Below are positions 17,351-28,500 of a stretch of DNA of 64,000 bases, in pieces. The stretch is from CAZENU01 sp965117035. GTDB taxonomy: Bacteria > Chloroflexota > Dehalococcoidia > Lucifugimonadales > CAZENU01. Every line of letters begins with the position of its first letter. Position 1 is the first letter of the stretch. Below the pieces are notes generated by a model. That model saw only the letters and a program-made list of their open reading frames with translations, did no database searches and had not been told where the DNA came from. A program made the translations under genes and the position numbers. The stretch spans positions 1-64,000 of the forward strand of contig OZ220748.1 in NCBI GenBank assembly GCA_965117035.1, read 5' to 3'.

Positions 17351-18490
17351 TCAATAGATGCCGGGCAGGATGCGGTACTTCACCCGCTCCCGGTACTCGG
17401 CCCACTTTTCGGCGCCGTACTTCTCGGCGCAGTTCGTCTCGTCGACGCGTTGACGCCACGTGAACAGCGAGACGATGAAGACGAAGTAGGTCCAGGCCCA
17501 GGGGTTGGCGAAATGACCGAACGCCAGCCCCATCGAGAAGGACGCGAACCCCTCCCCCAGGTAGTTGAAGTGGCGGGCGTAACCCCACAGGCCGCTGCAC
17601 AGGATCTTGCGGTCGCCGGCCTCGATGTACTCGGGCTCGATCAGCCCCATGAACTTGCGGTCCGGCCACCGCTTGAAGGTGTACTTCTGCATGTTGGCGC
17701 CGCGCGAGATGCTCCAGCCAACGAGGAACAGCGTGGCCGTCACGATAAGCCAGACGTACGTCCACGTCGTTGAGAACCCAGGGTCCGGGTGGGCGGCCAT
17801 GCCCCACAGCGGGAGAATGTAGAGCCAACCGTAGATGACCAGGCCGCCCCAGATCAGCTTGAAGCCGAGATGCTCGTGGATCAGGTCGTACGTGTATAGC
17901 TGCACGCGCTCGAAGATGAAGTAGTCCAGCACGTAGAACGTCATGAAGCCCGCGAACAGGAAGACGCCCGGATTGGAGTCGTCGCCGAACAGCTCGTAGT
18001 GGTACGCGGCCCCGGAGAGGGCGTTCAGCGACAACATCGTCCCGCCGACTACGTACAGGTACATCTTCACGTCGAAGCGCTCGTTGAAGAACGGCAGCTC
18101 CAGGGAGCGCCCTTCCCAGAATGCGAGGAACGGGTTCTTGATGTGGCCCTCCGGCTGGCTGAGCAGCGCCCAGAGGGAGAAGAAGAAGCAGAAGACCGTG
18201 CCGCCGGCCACCGCGTATATCGACGACCGGTAGAACCAGTCGCGCGGCATCCCGGTGATCTCCGTGGCCCACACGACAATCGCGATCACGAACACGAGGA
18301 CGCCGTTCAGCCTGTAGTTGCGCGGCTCCCCTGTCTCCGGGTTGATGACGTAGCCCGTAACCCGCCTTGCCGGCAGTATGAGCTGCGCCACGAAGAACAC
18401 GGCGAAGATCGCCAGCGGCGTCAGGAATCCCGCAATCGCTTCCGTGCCGGAGAGCTCGAAGAGATGGTCGATGCCAAGCCAGTCAATCAT
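17351..18490 (-). CDS. ERG4/ERG24-type sterol reductase-like membrane protein
   Basis: 379 residues with about eight to ten hydrophobic segments; ATG at 18490 has GGGAGGGG nine bases upstream. The C-terminal signature of the ERG4/ERG24 (delta-14/delta-24(28) sterol reductase) family is clear: GLWGYARHFNYLGEG, then a Cys followed by KYGAEKWAEYRERV and a terminal YRILPGIY. The family reduces sterol double bonds with NADPH; bacterial members exist, but substrates are mostly unproven and some relatives act on other isoprenoid or lipid double bonds. It lies 160 bases downstream of the selenoprotein-like gene in the same direction. No other sterol gene is in the window. Confidence 0.8.
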   Translation of the reverse strand: MIDWLGIDHLFELSGTEAIAGFLTPLAIFAVFFVAQLILPARRVTGYVINPETGEPRNYRLNGVLVFVIAIVVWATEITGMPRDWFYRSSIYAVAGGTVFCFFFSLWALLSQPEGHIKNPFLAFWEGRSLELPFFNERFDVKMYLYVVGGTMLSLNALSGAAYHYELFGDDSNPGVFLFAGFMTFYVLDYFIFERVQLYTYDLIHEHLGFKLIWGGLVIYGWLYILPLWGMAAHPDPGFSTTWTYVWLIVTATLFLVGWSISRGANMQKYTFKRWPDRKFMGLIEPEYIEAGDRKILCSGLWGYARHFNYLGEGFASFSMGLAFGHFANPWAWTYFVFIVSLFTWRQRVDETNCAEKYGAEKWAEYRERVKYRILPGIY

Positions 18491-18650
18491 GGCGCTATAC
18501 CCCTCCCTCGCGTGACCCGGCCATTATGGATACGGGGATGGAGGAGGTCAACACAGAACGTCGCGGCGTTGCCGGACGAGGGAAGGGGACCGGGCGCTAC
18601 TTCGAGAGTCCCCGGCGAGGCAGCGGCGTGGGCCGTTCAGCTCGCCGGAA

Positions 18651-19301
18651 CTACGAGCCCAGCAGGCCGTCGAAGACCTCACGCCAATCGTCGGTGTCTT
18701 CGCTGCCGTACTTAACACTGGAGACGACGATGCCGTTGGAGTCGACGGTCACGAAGGCGGCCTGGCGAGTGACGTTGTAGCTCTTCACCACGTCCGGGTA
18801 GGCGGCGGCCATCGGCCAGGGCAGTCCTGCAGAGTCCCTGTAGGACCGGATCCTCTCCGGTGTCTCCAGTGGGTCGATGTTCAACAGGACAACCCGTACG
18901 CGGTCCGCGTACTCTGGGTGAGCGTTCTTCAGGTGCCTCAACGAGGCACGGCAGGTTGGTCACCAGGTCGTATAGAAGTAGATGACGAGCGGCTGCCCCT
19001 GGAGTCCTTCCAGGCTGACCTCCTCGCCGTCCACCGTGGTCACCATGAACCCCGGGGCCATCTGCCCGACCCGGTGGCCCGTCTCCACGGCCGCCTCGGC
19101 GGGCGGTGAAGTGGGCGCGGCCGCGGCGGTAGGCGCCGGAGCCTCCGTCGCCACGGCGGGGGCCGTGGTCGGCGACGTCTGGCTGACCTCAGGCGCGTCG
19201 GCCGCGGGCTCTTCGCTGCCGCAGCCGGCGAACAGGAGCGCCCCCAGAGACAGGCACAACGCCAAGACCAGCCATGTCGATCTGCCGGTGAACGTGGGCA
19301 T
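18651..19301 (-). CDS. Thioredoxin-like lipoprotein, probable selenoprotein (UxxC)
   Basis: Read through one UGA this gives 216 residues. ATG 19301 starts a lipoprotein signal peptide with lipobox LFAGC (Cys27), then a Thr/Ala/Pro-rich linker to about residue 75, then a TlpA/AhpC-like thioredoxin fold (GQMAPGFMVTTVDGEEVSLE, then PLVIYFYTTW). The UGA at complement 18960-18962 is residue 114, exactly where the first cysteine of W-C-x-x-C belongs, and is followed by Pro-Thr-Cys. The same frame continues without another stop through the rest of the fold to TAG at 18651. A perfect stem-loop starts ten bases after the UGA. UGA is an ordinary stop elsewhere in the window. Probably an envelope-anchored thiol/selenol oxidoreductase. 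The usual cis-proline (before FVTVDSNG) appears to be alanine. A nonsense mutation is the alternative. Confidence 0.8.
18933..18962 (-). promoter_or_regulatory. SECIS-like hairpin after in-frame UGA
   Basis: On the minus strand, after UGA (18962-18960) come ten bases, then GTGCCTC (18949-18943), loop GUU (18942-18940), then GAGGCAC (18939-18933): a perfect 7-bp stem. The first loop base is G, followed by U, as expected for a bacterial SECIS apical loop bound by SelB, and the loop G is 18 bases past the UGA. No bulged U is seen in the stem. The hairpin lies within coding sequence, as bacterial SECIS elements do. Confidence 0.7.
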
Positions 19302-19341
19302 CGACGTTACACGTCCTTGACCATGTTTGGAGTCAGGCTGA

Positions 19342-19370
19342 GGATAACAGTTGTGAGTTGACAGTGTCCA
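19342..19370 (-). promoter_or_regulatory. Candidate promoter for the selenoprotein-like gene
   Basis: Minus-strand TGGACA (19370-19365) and TTATCC (19347-19342) are 17 bases apart, about 40 bases before the ATG at 19301. The -10 is a poor match, so support is modest. Confidence 0.3.
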
Positions 19371-19412
19371 TCCCGCCTCTGGGCGAGAGGCGCTGAAGCT
19401 GCAGCGCGGTCG

Positions 19413-19441
19413 TTGTATTCGCATAGGCCATCCACGATAAT
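19413..19441 (+). promoter_or_regulatory. Promoter of the PKS gene
   Basis: TTGTAT (19413-19418) and GATAAT (19436-19441) are spaced 17 bases, a good sigma-70-like promoter about 85 bases before the GTG at 19527. Its presence argues against translation starts further upstream in the same frame, which would fall inside the promoter. Confidence 0.5.
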
Positions 19442-19526
19442 TCAGGGTGCGGCTGCTGTTGGAATCGCGAGCAGCGAGAATACACCCGGACGGACATTCG
19501 TCCCTCCAGGTACGGGAGATGTCAAA

Positions 19527-22500
19527 GTGAACGAGCCCATCGCCGTCGTCGGCATGGCCTGCAGGTTCCCCGGAGCGCCGGACTTGGACTCCTTCTGGCG
19601 GCTGCTCGTCGAGGGCGGCAACGCGGTGACCGAGGGCGTGCCCGGCTCCGGCATGGGGCGCATCGGGGAGATAATTCGCGACCCGGACGTCCGCAATCCG
19701 GCGTGTCGATATGGGGCCTTCGTCGACGACATAGACGAGTTCGACGCGTCGTTCTTCCGCATATCGCCCGTCGAGGCGGAGCTGCTCGACCCCCAGCAGC
19801 GCATGATGCTGGAGACGAGCTGGCTGGCCCTCGAGGACGCGGGGATCGATCCGGTCGGACTCGAGGGGAGCCGCACCGGCGTCTACACGGGGATCAGCAA
19901 TGACGAGTACCGCATGCTGGTCCTCGACACGAGCAGACCGACGGAGGCCGCCGGGAGCCTCTACGCCCTCAGCGGCACGAACCTGAACGGCACGAGCGGG
20001 CGCGTCTCATTCGTACTCGGTCTCATGGGGCCGGCCAAGGCGGTCGACGCCGCCTGCGCGTCTGCCATGGTGGCCGTGCACGACGCGGTGGCGGACCTCC
20101 AGCAGCGCAAGGCGGACCTCGCGATCGCGGGCGGCGTCCAGGCCATCCTGAACGGCCGCATATACGAGCTCCGCGCCGAGGCCATGATGCTGTCCCCCGA
20201 CGGTCAGTGCAAGACGTTCGACGCCTCCGCCAACGGCTACGTGCGCGGCGAGGGGTGCGGTGTCGTCGTGCTGAAGAGGTTGAGCGACGCCGAGGCCGAC
20301 GGCGACCCGATCTGGGCCGTCATCAGGGGCAGCGCCGTCAACAACGGCGGTACCAGCCTCGGCCTGACCGTGCCGCACACGCCCGCGCTCGAGCAGGTGA
20401 TGGAAACGGCCCTCTCGGACGCCGGCGTCGAACCGTCGGAGGTCGACTACCTGGAGGCGCACGGGACCGGAACGGCCGTGGGCGATCCCATAGAGCTCGA
20501 CGCGATGGCCAGCGTCTATGGGCAGGGTCGAGAGCCGGACCGGCCGATTCTCACCGGCTCGGTCAAGACCAATGTCGGTCACCTGGAGTCCGCCGCCGGA
20601 GTCGCGGGGCTGATCAAGGCCGCGCTGGTGGTGAAGCGGGGCATAATCCCGAAGCACCTGCACTTCAACGAGCCCCACCCGGACTTCGACTGGGAACGCC
20701 AACCCCTGCAGGTGACGTCTACGATGATGGACTGGCCGCGGCGCGGCGAGCGGCCGCGAATGGCCGGGGTCAACTCGTTCGGGATCACCGGGACGAACGC
20801 GCACATAGTGGTCGAGGAGTATCTCGGCCCCAACGGCGAGGTCGAACAGGAGGACCGGCCGGCAGGCTCCGAGCGGAGGGTCGGCGTCTCGATGCCGGCC
20901 ACCGTGGCCGACTTGCGGGCGCCCGCGGACGCGGCCCGTGGGCGGCAGACCCGCCTATTGCCCCTGTCGGCCAAGTCTGAGGACGCGGTCAGGGAGCTTG
21001 CCGCGCGGTACCTGGACTCACTGGAAGAGACCGGCGAGCTTGCCCCGGGAGACGCCGACCGGGAGGCGAGGCTCGCCGACATGTCGTGGACCGCGAGCGT
21101 CGGGCGGAGCCACCTCGAACACCGGACGGCCGCGGTGTTCAGCGATGTCGCCTCGCTGCGGGAGCGTCTGCGCGAGCTGGCCGCGGCAGGGCCGGGACCG
21201 CAGCCGCGGGCGGCCGCGAAGGTGGCGTTCGTCTACACGGGGCAGGGGAGCCAGTGGATCGGCATGGGGCGCGATCTCTACGAGACGGAGCCGGTGGCGA
21301 GGGCCGTCCTGGACCGCTGCGAAGCGGTGTTCCGCGAGACGAGAGGTGCGTCCCTGCTGGACGTGATGTTCGGAAGGCCAGGCGGGACCGGAGACCTCGG
21401 CGACACGGCATGGGAGCAGCCGGCCCTCTACGCCCTGGAGTGCGCCCTGACGGCGCTCTGGGCGAGCGTGGGCGTCCGCCCAGACGTGGTGCTGGGGCAC
21501 AGCGTCGGCGAGCTGGCGGCGGCACAGGCGGCCGGAGTCTTCAGCCTGGAAGACGGGATGCGGTTTGCCGCGACGCGGGGCACGCTGCTGTCCGGTACCC
21601 GGCAGGGAGCCATGGCCGCGGTCTTCGCGCCGCCGGCGCGGGTGGCGGAGGAAGTCGAAGCCCTGAACACGAGGGCGAACGGCGTCCCCCTCAGCATAGC
21701 GGCGGACAACGGGGCCCACATGGTCGTCAGCGGACCGGCCGCGGAAATCGACGACATCGTGACGGCCTTCGAGTCGAAGGAAGTCCGGGCGAGGCGGCTG
21801 AACACGACGCGCGCGTTCCACAGCGCGCTGGTCGAGCCTGCCCTCGACGGCCTCGAGACATTCCTGGACGGGATGGAGATACGGCCCCCCTCGCTGACGG
21901 TCATCAGCAACCTGACGGGCAGGCCCGTGGAGTCCGACATGGCGCTGGACGCGGCCTACTGGCGGCGTCACGCCCGGGAGCCGGTGGCGTTCGCCAGCGG
22001 CATCAGGTCGGCGGCGGAGCTTGGAGTTGACCTGGTCGTGGAGATTGGCCCGCACGCGGTGTTGGGCCCGATGTCCACCCTTGCCTGGCCCGACAACGGC
22101 GCAGCGGCTCCGGCCGTTCTCGCCAGCCTGAGGCGGCCGCCAAGGGACGGTTCGTCGCCGGAGCCCGAGAGCGGCTTCGTCGACGCGGTGGCGGATGCCT
22201 ACGAGGCCGGACTGGAGGTCCGGTTCGAGGGACTGTTCGCCGGCGAGTCACGGCGTCGGGTCTCCCTGCCGGGCTACCCGTTCCAGCGCGAGCGCTACTG
22301 GGTCGCGCGGTCGAAGCGGCGGCCCGGCGTCGGCCACCCGCTGTTGGGCGTCCGGCACGAGTCCGCCCGCGGCGAGGTCACGTTCGAGACAGAGGTGTCC
22401 CCATCGGACCCGGCATGGCTGAGCGACCACAGGGTCTTCGACCGGCTCGTGGCGCCGGGCGCGCTCTACGGCGCGATGGCCGTCTCGGCTTCCCTTGCCG

Positions 22501-25500
22501 AGCAGGGCGGCACCGTCGTCCTCGAGGACCTGCAGCTCCACAACCCCCTGGTCTTCTCTGAGAAGGAGTCCGGAGACGGCGAGGAGGAACAGGGCCGCAG
22601 GGTGCAGGTCGTGCTCGACGACGACGAAGGACAGTCGCGGCGTGTCCAGATATACAGCAGGAGCGCGGAGAACGAGTGGACGATGCACGTGGAGGGCCGC
22701 GTGTCCTCCGGCGTCCAGGTGCCGGAGGCCGGCCAACGGGCCGACCTGGACGGCCTGATGGCCCGGCTTTCACCCGCGGACCTGCCTGCCTACTACCGCG
22801 CCAAGGTCGCCACCGGAATCGACCTGGGCCCGTCCTTCCGCACGCTGGGCGCGGTCTGGTCCGGACCGGGTGAGGCGCTGGGCGAGGTGCGTCTGCCCGG
22901 AGCCGCGGGCAGGAACGAGCTGGATATTCATCCGCTGTTGCTGGACGGCTGCTTCCAGGTAGTCGGGGTGGCGCGCAACATGACCGGCGCTCCGGGCGAG
23001 GCGACCTATCTGCCGTTCGGCTGGGAGCGGCTGTGGCTGAATGGGCGGGTCCCGGACCGGATCTTCTGCCACGTGATCATGAGCGATGCCTCCCGGACGG
23101 CGGAGGCCGAATCGGCCGATCCTCCGGAGGTGCTGAGCGGCGAGCTGCGGCTCTACGACCCGAACGGAGTCCTGATCGGAGAGCTGAACGGGTACGCGGT
23201 GAAACGCGCCACGCGCGAAGCGCTGCTCTCGGCGGTCGAGGAGGTGGACGACCTGCTGTACGAGGTCGTCTGGCGCGACAAGCCTCTTCCACCCGGCATC
23301 GAGGCCGCCGACTTCTTCCCGAGCCCGGCCGAGGTCGCTGCCGGGTCGCAGCTCTTCACCGGCTACCTGGCGGACGCGGGCGTCGACCCGGACGGCAGGA
23401 ACGCGCTGCTGTCCGACCTGGAGCGCTGGTCGTGGTCGCGCGCGCTCGCGACGCTGGAGGAGCTGGGGTGGCGCCGCGCCCCGGGCGAGGTCGTCGATGC
23501 CGAGACGCTCCGGGAACGGCTGGAGGTCCTCCCCGAACACGCCCGCCTCTTCCGCCGCATGCTCGAGATGCTCGCACGGGCAGGGGTGCTGGACGAGACG
23601 GACGCGGGGTTCGTCGTGGTCGTGGGCCCTGATGACCCGTTGCCAGAGGCGATGCCGGGCGACCTGGAGGGGTTCGCCGACTGGATGACGGGCCAGTACG
23701 CGCACGGCCTGACCGAGGTCGGGCTGTTCCGGCGGTCCGGCATGGCCCTCGCCGACGCGCTCCGTGGCCGCGCCGACCCGCTGACGCTGCTGTTCAGCAG
23801 CGGGGAGCCGACCGCGGCGGACCTGTACCTGAAGGCGCCGGTGGCGCGCGCGGCGAACCGGATGCTGGCGGATGCGGTCCGGTCCCTGGTGGCCGGGTTG
23901 CCCGAAGGACGCCGACTCAGGGTGATCGAGGTCGGGGCCGGCACGGGGTCCGCGACCGCGTCCGTGCTGCCCGAGCTACCCGAGGGCCGGTTCGACTACG
24001 TGTACACCGATATCTCGGCGGGGTTCTTCGCGGAGGCCGAGGCGAGGTTCGGCGACGGCGGAGGAAGTATCCAATACCGTCCCCTCGACATCGAGAAAGA
24101 CCCCGTCGCCCAGGGCTTCGACTCCCACGGCTACGATCTCATGATCGCCTCCAACGTGCTGCACGCGACGCGGTTCCTGGAGGAGACGCTGGGTCACTGC
24201 CGCGACCTGCTCGCGCCGTCGGGCCACCTGGTGGCGCTCGAAAACCTGCGCGGCCTGGGTTGGATGGACCTCACCTTCGGCCAGTTGGACGGCTGGTGGA
24301 GGTTCGCCGACGGGTACCGGCCGCACCACGCCCTCGCCGGCCCGTCGGTGTGGCGCCGGGCCCTCGGTGACGCCGGGTTCGAGGGGGCCGAGGTCCTGGG
24401 GGTGGACGACTCCTACTCGCACGAAATGCTGGACAAGGGAGTGATCGTGGCGCAGGGCCCGGCGCGGGTCGCCGAGCCCGCGGGCGTGTGGGTGCTTGCT
24501 GCGGACGATGGAGGCGTCGCCGAGGAGCTCGCGGCGGCGCTGGCGGCGCGGAACCAGACGGTCGTGCTGGCGAGCGGCGAAGCCTCCGGAAACGACGTGT
24601 CGGGAGCGACCGGTCCGGTCGTCGTCAGGGCAACTGTAGACCCCGAAGACCGCGAGTCGTGGAGATCGCTGATCGAGGCACTGCCGCGGGAGGCGCCGTT
24701 CGGCGGCGTCGTGCATCTGCAGGCGCTGCGGGGCCATGGCCCGCGGGCGACCACGGAGCAGATGGCGGCGGACGTGAAGGACGCCGGAGCAAGCGCGCTG
24801 GCGATGGTACAGGCCCTGGGCGAGTCCGACGTGGCGCCGGAGAAGGGCGCCTGGTTCGTGACGCGGGGGGCGCAGGTGCTGGAGCGCGAGCAGCACGCGG
24901 AGCTCGGGGGCGCGGTGCTCTGGGGGCTCGGCAAAGTCGTGACGCTGGAGGCGCCCCATCTGCGGCCGCGGATGATCGACCTGGACCCCGGGTCGCCGGC
25001 TCCCGTGTCCGACCTCGTGAACGAGCTGCTCTATCCCGACTCGGAGAACCACATCGCGTTCCGCCCGGGAGGTCGGCAGGCGGCGCGCCTGGTACGACCC
25101 GACGCCGCGGGGGAACGTCTTGACCTGCCGGAGGGGCCGGACTGGGTGCTGGCGCCGAACCGAAGCGGCGTGTTCGACAGTCCCGAGGTCAAGCCGCTGC
25201 CCGGCCGGTCCCTCGAGCCCAGGGAGGTCCTCGTCTCTGTCGACGCTACCGGGCTGAACTTCTGGGACGTGTTCCGCTCGCTCGGCTTCATCGAGGAGGG
25301 GGACCTGGGCCGTGAGCTGTGCGGGCGCGTACTAGACGTCGGCCCGGAGGTCTCGACCGTCTCCGTCGGCGACCGGGTGGTCGGGCTCGGGTTCGGCGCC
25401 TTCGGCCCGGAGATGGTCACGCGAGAGGAGCTGGTGGCCCCCGCGCCGTCGGAGATGTCCTCCTCGGCGCTTGCCACCATCCCGAGCGCTTTCGTTTCGG

Positions 25501-28500
25501 CCGCGCTCTCGTACCACTACTCGGGGCTGGAGGCCGGAGACCGCGTCCTGATTCACGCCGGCGCGGGCGGCGTGGGACTGGCGGCGATCCAGATGGCGCG
25601 GGCGGCGGGCGCGGAGGTGTTCGCGACGGCCAGCGCTCCCAAGCAGGCGCTTCTGCGTTCGCTCGGCGTCGAGCACATATTCGACAGCCGACAGACGAGG
25701 TTCGGCGAGGAGATACTGGAGGCCACGGGCGGCGAGGGCGTCAACGTGGTGCTCAACAGCCTCACGAGCGAGGGCTTCATCGACGCCAGCCTGTCCTGTC
25801 TCGCCCGCGGCGGCCGGTTTGTCGAGCTGGCCAGGCGGGACATCCTGACCGAGGAGGAGATGGCGGCCGTCCGCCCGGACGTGTCCTACGCAATCCTCGA
25901 GCTGGACGTGCTGAAGAAGACGGAGCCCGCGTGGGTGGGAGAGGTGCTGCGGGACGTGATGGCCCGGATCGCTACGGGCGAGCTGAAGCCGCTCATTCAC
26001 AGCAGGTGGCCGCTCGCCGAAGCGGGGACCGCGCTCGATTTCATGCGATCGGCAAGGCACGTCGGCAAGATCGTCCTCACGCCGTCGCCGACCATGAAGG
26101 GCCAGCTCCGCCCGGACAGGACCTACCTGGTTACGGGCGGTCTCGGCGGCATCGGTTGCGCCGTAGCCAACTGGCTCGCGGACCACGGCGCGGGCGCAAT
26201 AGTGCTGAATGGCCGTCGCGACCCCGACGCCGAGGCCCGGGATGTCATCGATGAGCTTCGCAGCCGCGGGGTCACGGTAGAGGTAGAGCTTGCCGACGTG
26301 ACCGATAGCGACGCCGTAGACGCGATGCTGGCGCGTGTCGACGCGAAGCTGCCGCCGCTTGGCGGCGTCATTCACAGCGTCGGCGTGCTGTCGGACGCCG
26401 CGCTCACGAACCAGACGTGGTCGAGCTTCGAGCAGGTGCTGTGGCCGAAGATACTGGGCGCCTGGCAGCTGCACCGCGCGACGAAGGACCGTGACCTGGA
26501 AATGTTCGTCCTCTTCTCCAGCCGGGTCGGCGTCATGGGCAACCCGGGCCAGGCGAACCACGCCGCGGCCAACGCCTTCCTGGACCAGCTCGCGGGCCAC
26601 CGGCGCGCGCTCGGCCTGCCGGGACAGGCCATCGCCTGGGGCGCCTGGTCGGAGATCGGCGAGGCCGCGGAGCAGAAGGAGCGGATAGAGCGGCGGCGTG
26701 CCGCGCTGGGCGGCCGCTGGTTCACCCCGCAACAGGGAATCAGGGCACTGGACAGGCTGGTGCGCCAGGATGCCACCACGTCGGTCGTGATGTCAATGGA
26801 CTGGTCGGTATTCGAAGAGGCCGTGGAAGACCGCCCACCGCTGCTGGAAGACCTGCTCTCCTCGGCCTCGGACGGAGGCGATGACTCGGCCTCATCGGAG
26901 GACCTTCTGTCCCAACTGCGAAACGCCGCGACCGCGGAGCGGGAATCCCTGCTCGCGTCCGCGCTGCAGCAGGAGGTGCAGGCGGTGCTCCGCCTGCCGA
27001 CGGCCCCGGCGCCTTCGGTGGGTTTCTTCGACCTGGGGATGGACTCGCTGATGTCCGTCGAGCTGCGGAACCGTCTGAACCGGGCCCTGTCCGGCGAGTA
27101 CGTCGTCTCCAACACGGCGGTGTTCGACTACCCCAACGTGGCCGCCCTGGCGGAACATCTCGCCGGCGAGCTGGGGCAGACCCTGGGCGGCGGCAGCCCC
27201 CAGGTCGTCGAACAGCCCGCCGCGCCGCAACCACCCGCGGAGGAGAAGACAGGAGAAGACGCCATCGCCATCGTGGGCATGGCGTGCCGCTTCCCGGGAG
27301 CGCCGGACCTGGACTCGTTCTGGCGCATGCTGGAAGCCGGCGAAAACGCGGTAACCGACGGGCGCCAGGATGGGGGGACGTGGGACGGCGTCGCCGGGGA
27401 CCCGGCCGCGGATGACGCAATGTTCAGGCGGGGCGGCTTCGTCGATGGCGTGGACCAGTTCGACAACAGGTTCTTCCGTATCTCCCCGATCGATGCGCGG
27501 ATGATGGACCCGCGGCAGCGCATGCTGCTGGAGACCACGTGGCAGGCCCTGGAGGACGCCGGGATCGACCCCGAGAGCATCAGGGGCAGCCGCTCCGGAG
27601 TGTACGTCGGCGTGGGCGGCTCCGAGTACCGGGACGTGATAACGGCGGCCGGCCAGGATGACTTCTACTTCGGCACCAGCGGCAGCATGACGGCTGGACG
27701 GCTCGCCTTCGTGCTCGGCCTGGAGGGACCGGCGATGCCCGTCGACATGGCCTGCGCGTCCTCATTGGCGGCGGTGCACCATGCGGCGATTGCACTGCGG
27801 CGCGGCGAGATCGACATGGCCCTGGCGGGCGGCGCAAACGCCATTCTCTCCCATCCCCTGATGCGATTTCACCGGGACATGGGGATGCTGTCGGCCAGCG
27901 GAAGGTGCAACGCCTTCGACTCCGCCGCCGACGGCTTCGTGCGAAGCGACGGCTGCGGGGTGCTGGTGCTGAAACGGCTCAGCGAGGCGGAGGCCGACGG
28001 CGACAGGATATGGGGTCTGGTCAAGGGATCGGCCGTCAACCAGAACGGGGCGAGCGCCGGACTGCCGGTGCCCAACGGGCCAGCGCAGGAGCGGCTCATG
28101 GAGGACGCCCTCGCCCGCGCCTCGGTTTTGCCGTCGGAGGTGGACTACCTGGAGGCCCACGCCACCGGGACGGAGCTCGGCGACTCCATCGAGCTGCGCG
28201 CCCTTGCCTCGGTCTACGGCCGGGGTCGGGAGGCGGACCGGCCTCTGCTGGTGGGCTCGGTGAAGACGAACATAGGGCACACCGAGTGGGCGGCGGGCAT
28301 GGCCAGCATCATGAAGGCCGTGCTGGCGATGAACCGGGGCACAATCCCGGCGCATCTGCACTTCCAGGACCCGAACCCCAACTTCGACTGGGAGCAGATG
28401 CCGGTCCGGGTCACGTCCGAGGCTACGGTGTGGCCCGTCACTCCGGACCGGCCGCCGCTGTCGGCAGTCAACGGTTTCGGCCTTTCGGGCACCAACGCCC

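Noticed and set aside
18651..18941. Separate 96-codon gene starting with TTG after the UGA, or a simple nonsense pseudogene
   Set aside because: The half-gene would begin in the middle of a thioredoxin fold; the UGA falls exactly on the catalytic Cys position and is followed by a SECIS-like hairpin. A nonsense mutation stays possible but is less economical.
19413..19526. PKS start 38 codons upstream
   Set aside because: That start lies inside a good promoter (TTGTAT, 17 bases, GATAAT); the GTG at 19527 has a ribosome-binding site and begins at the first KS strand.
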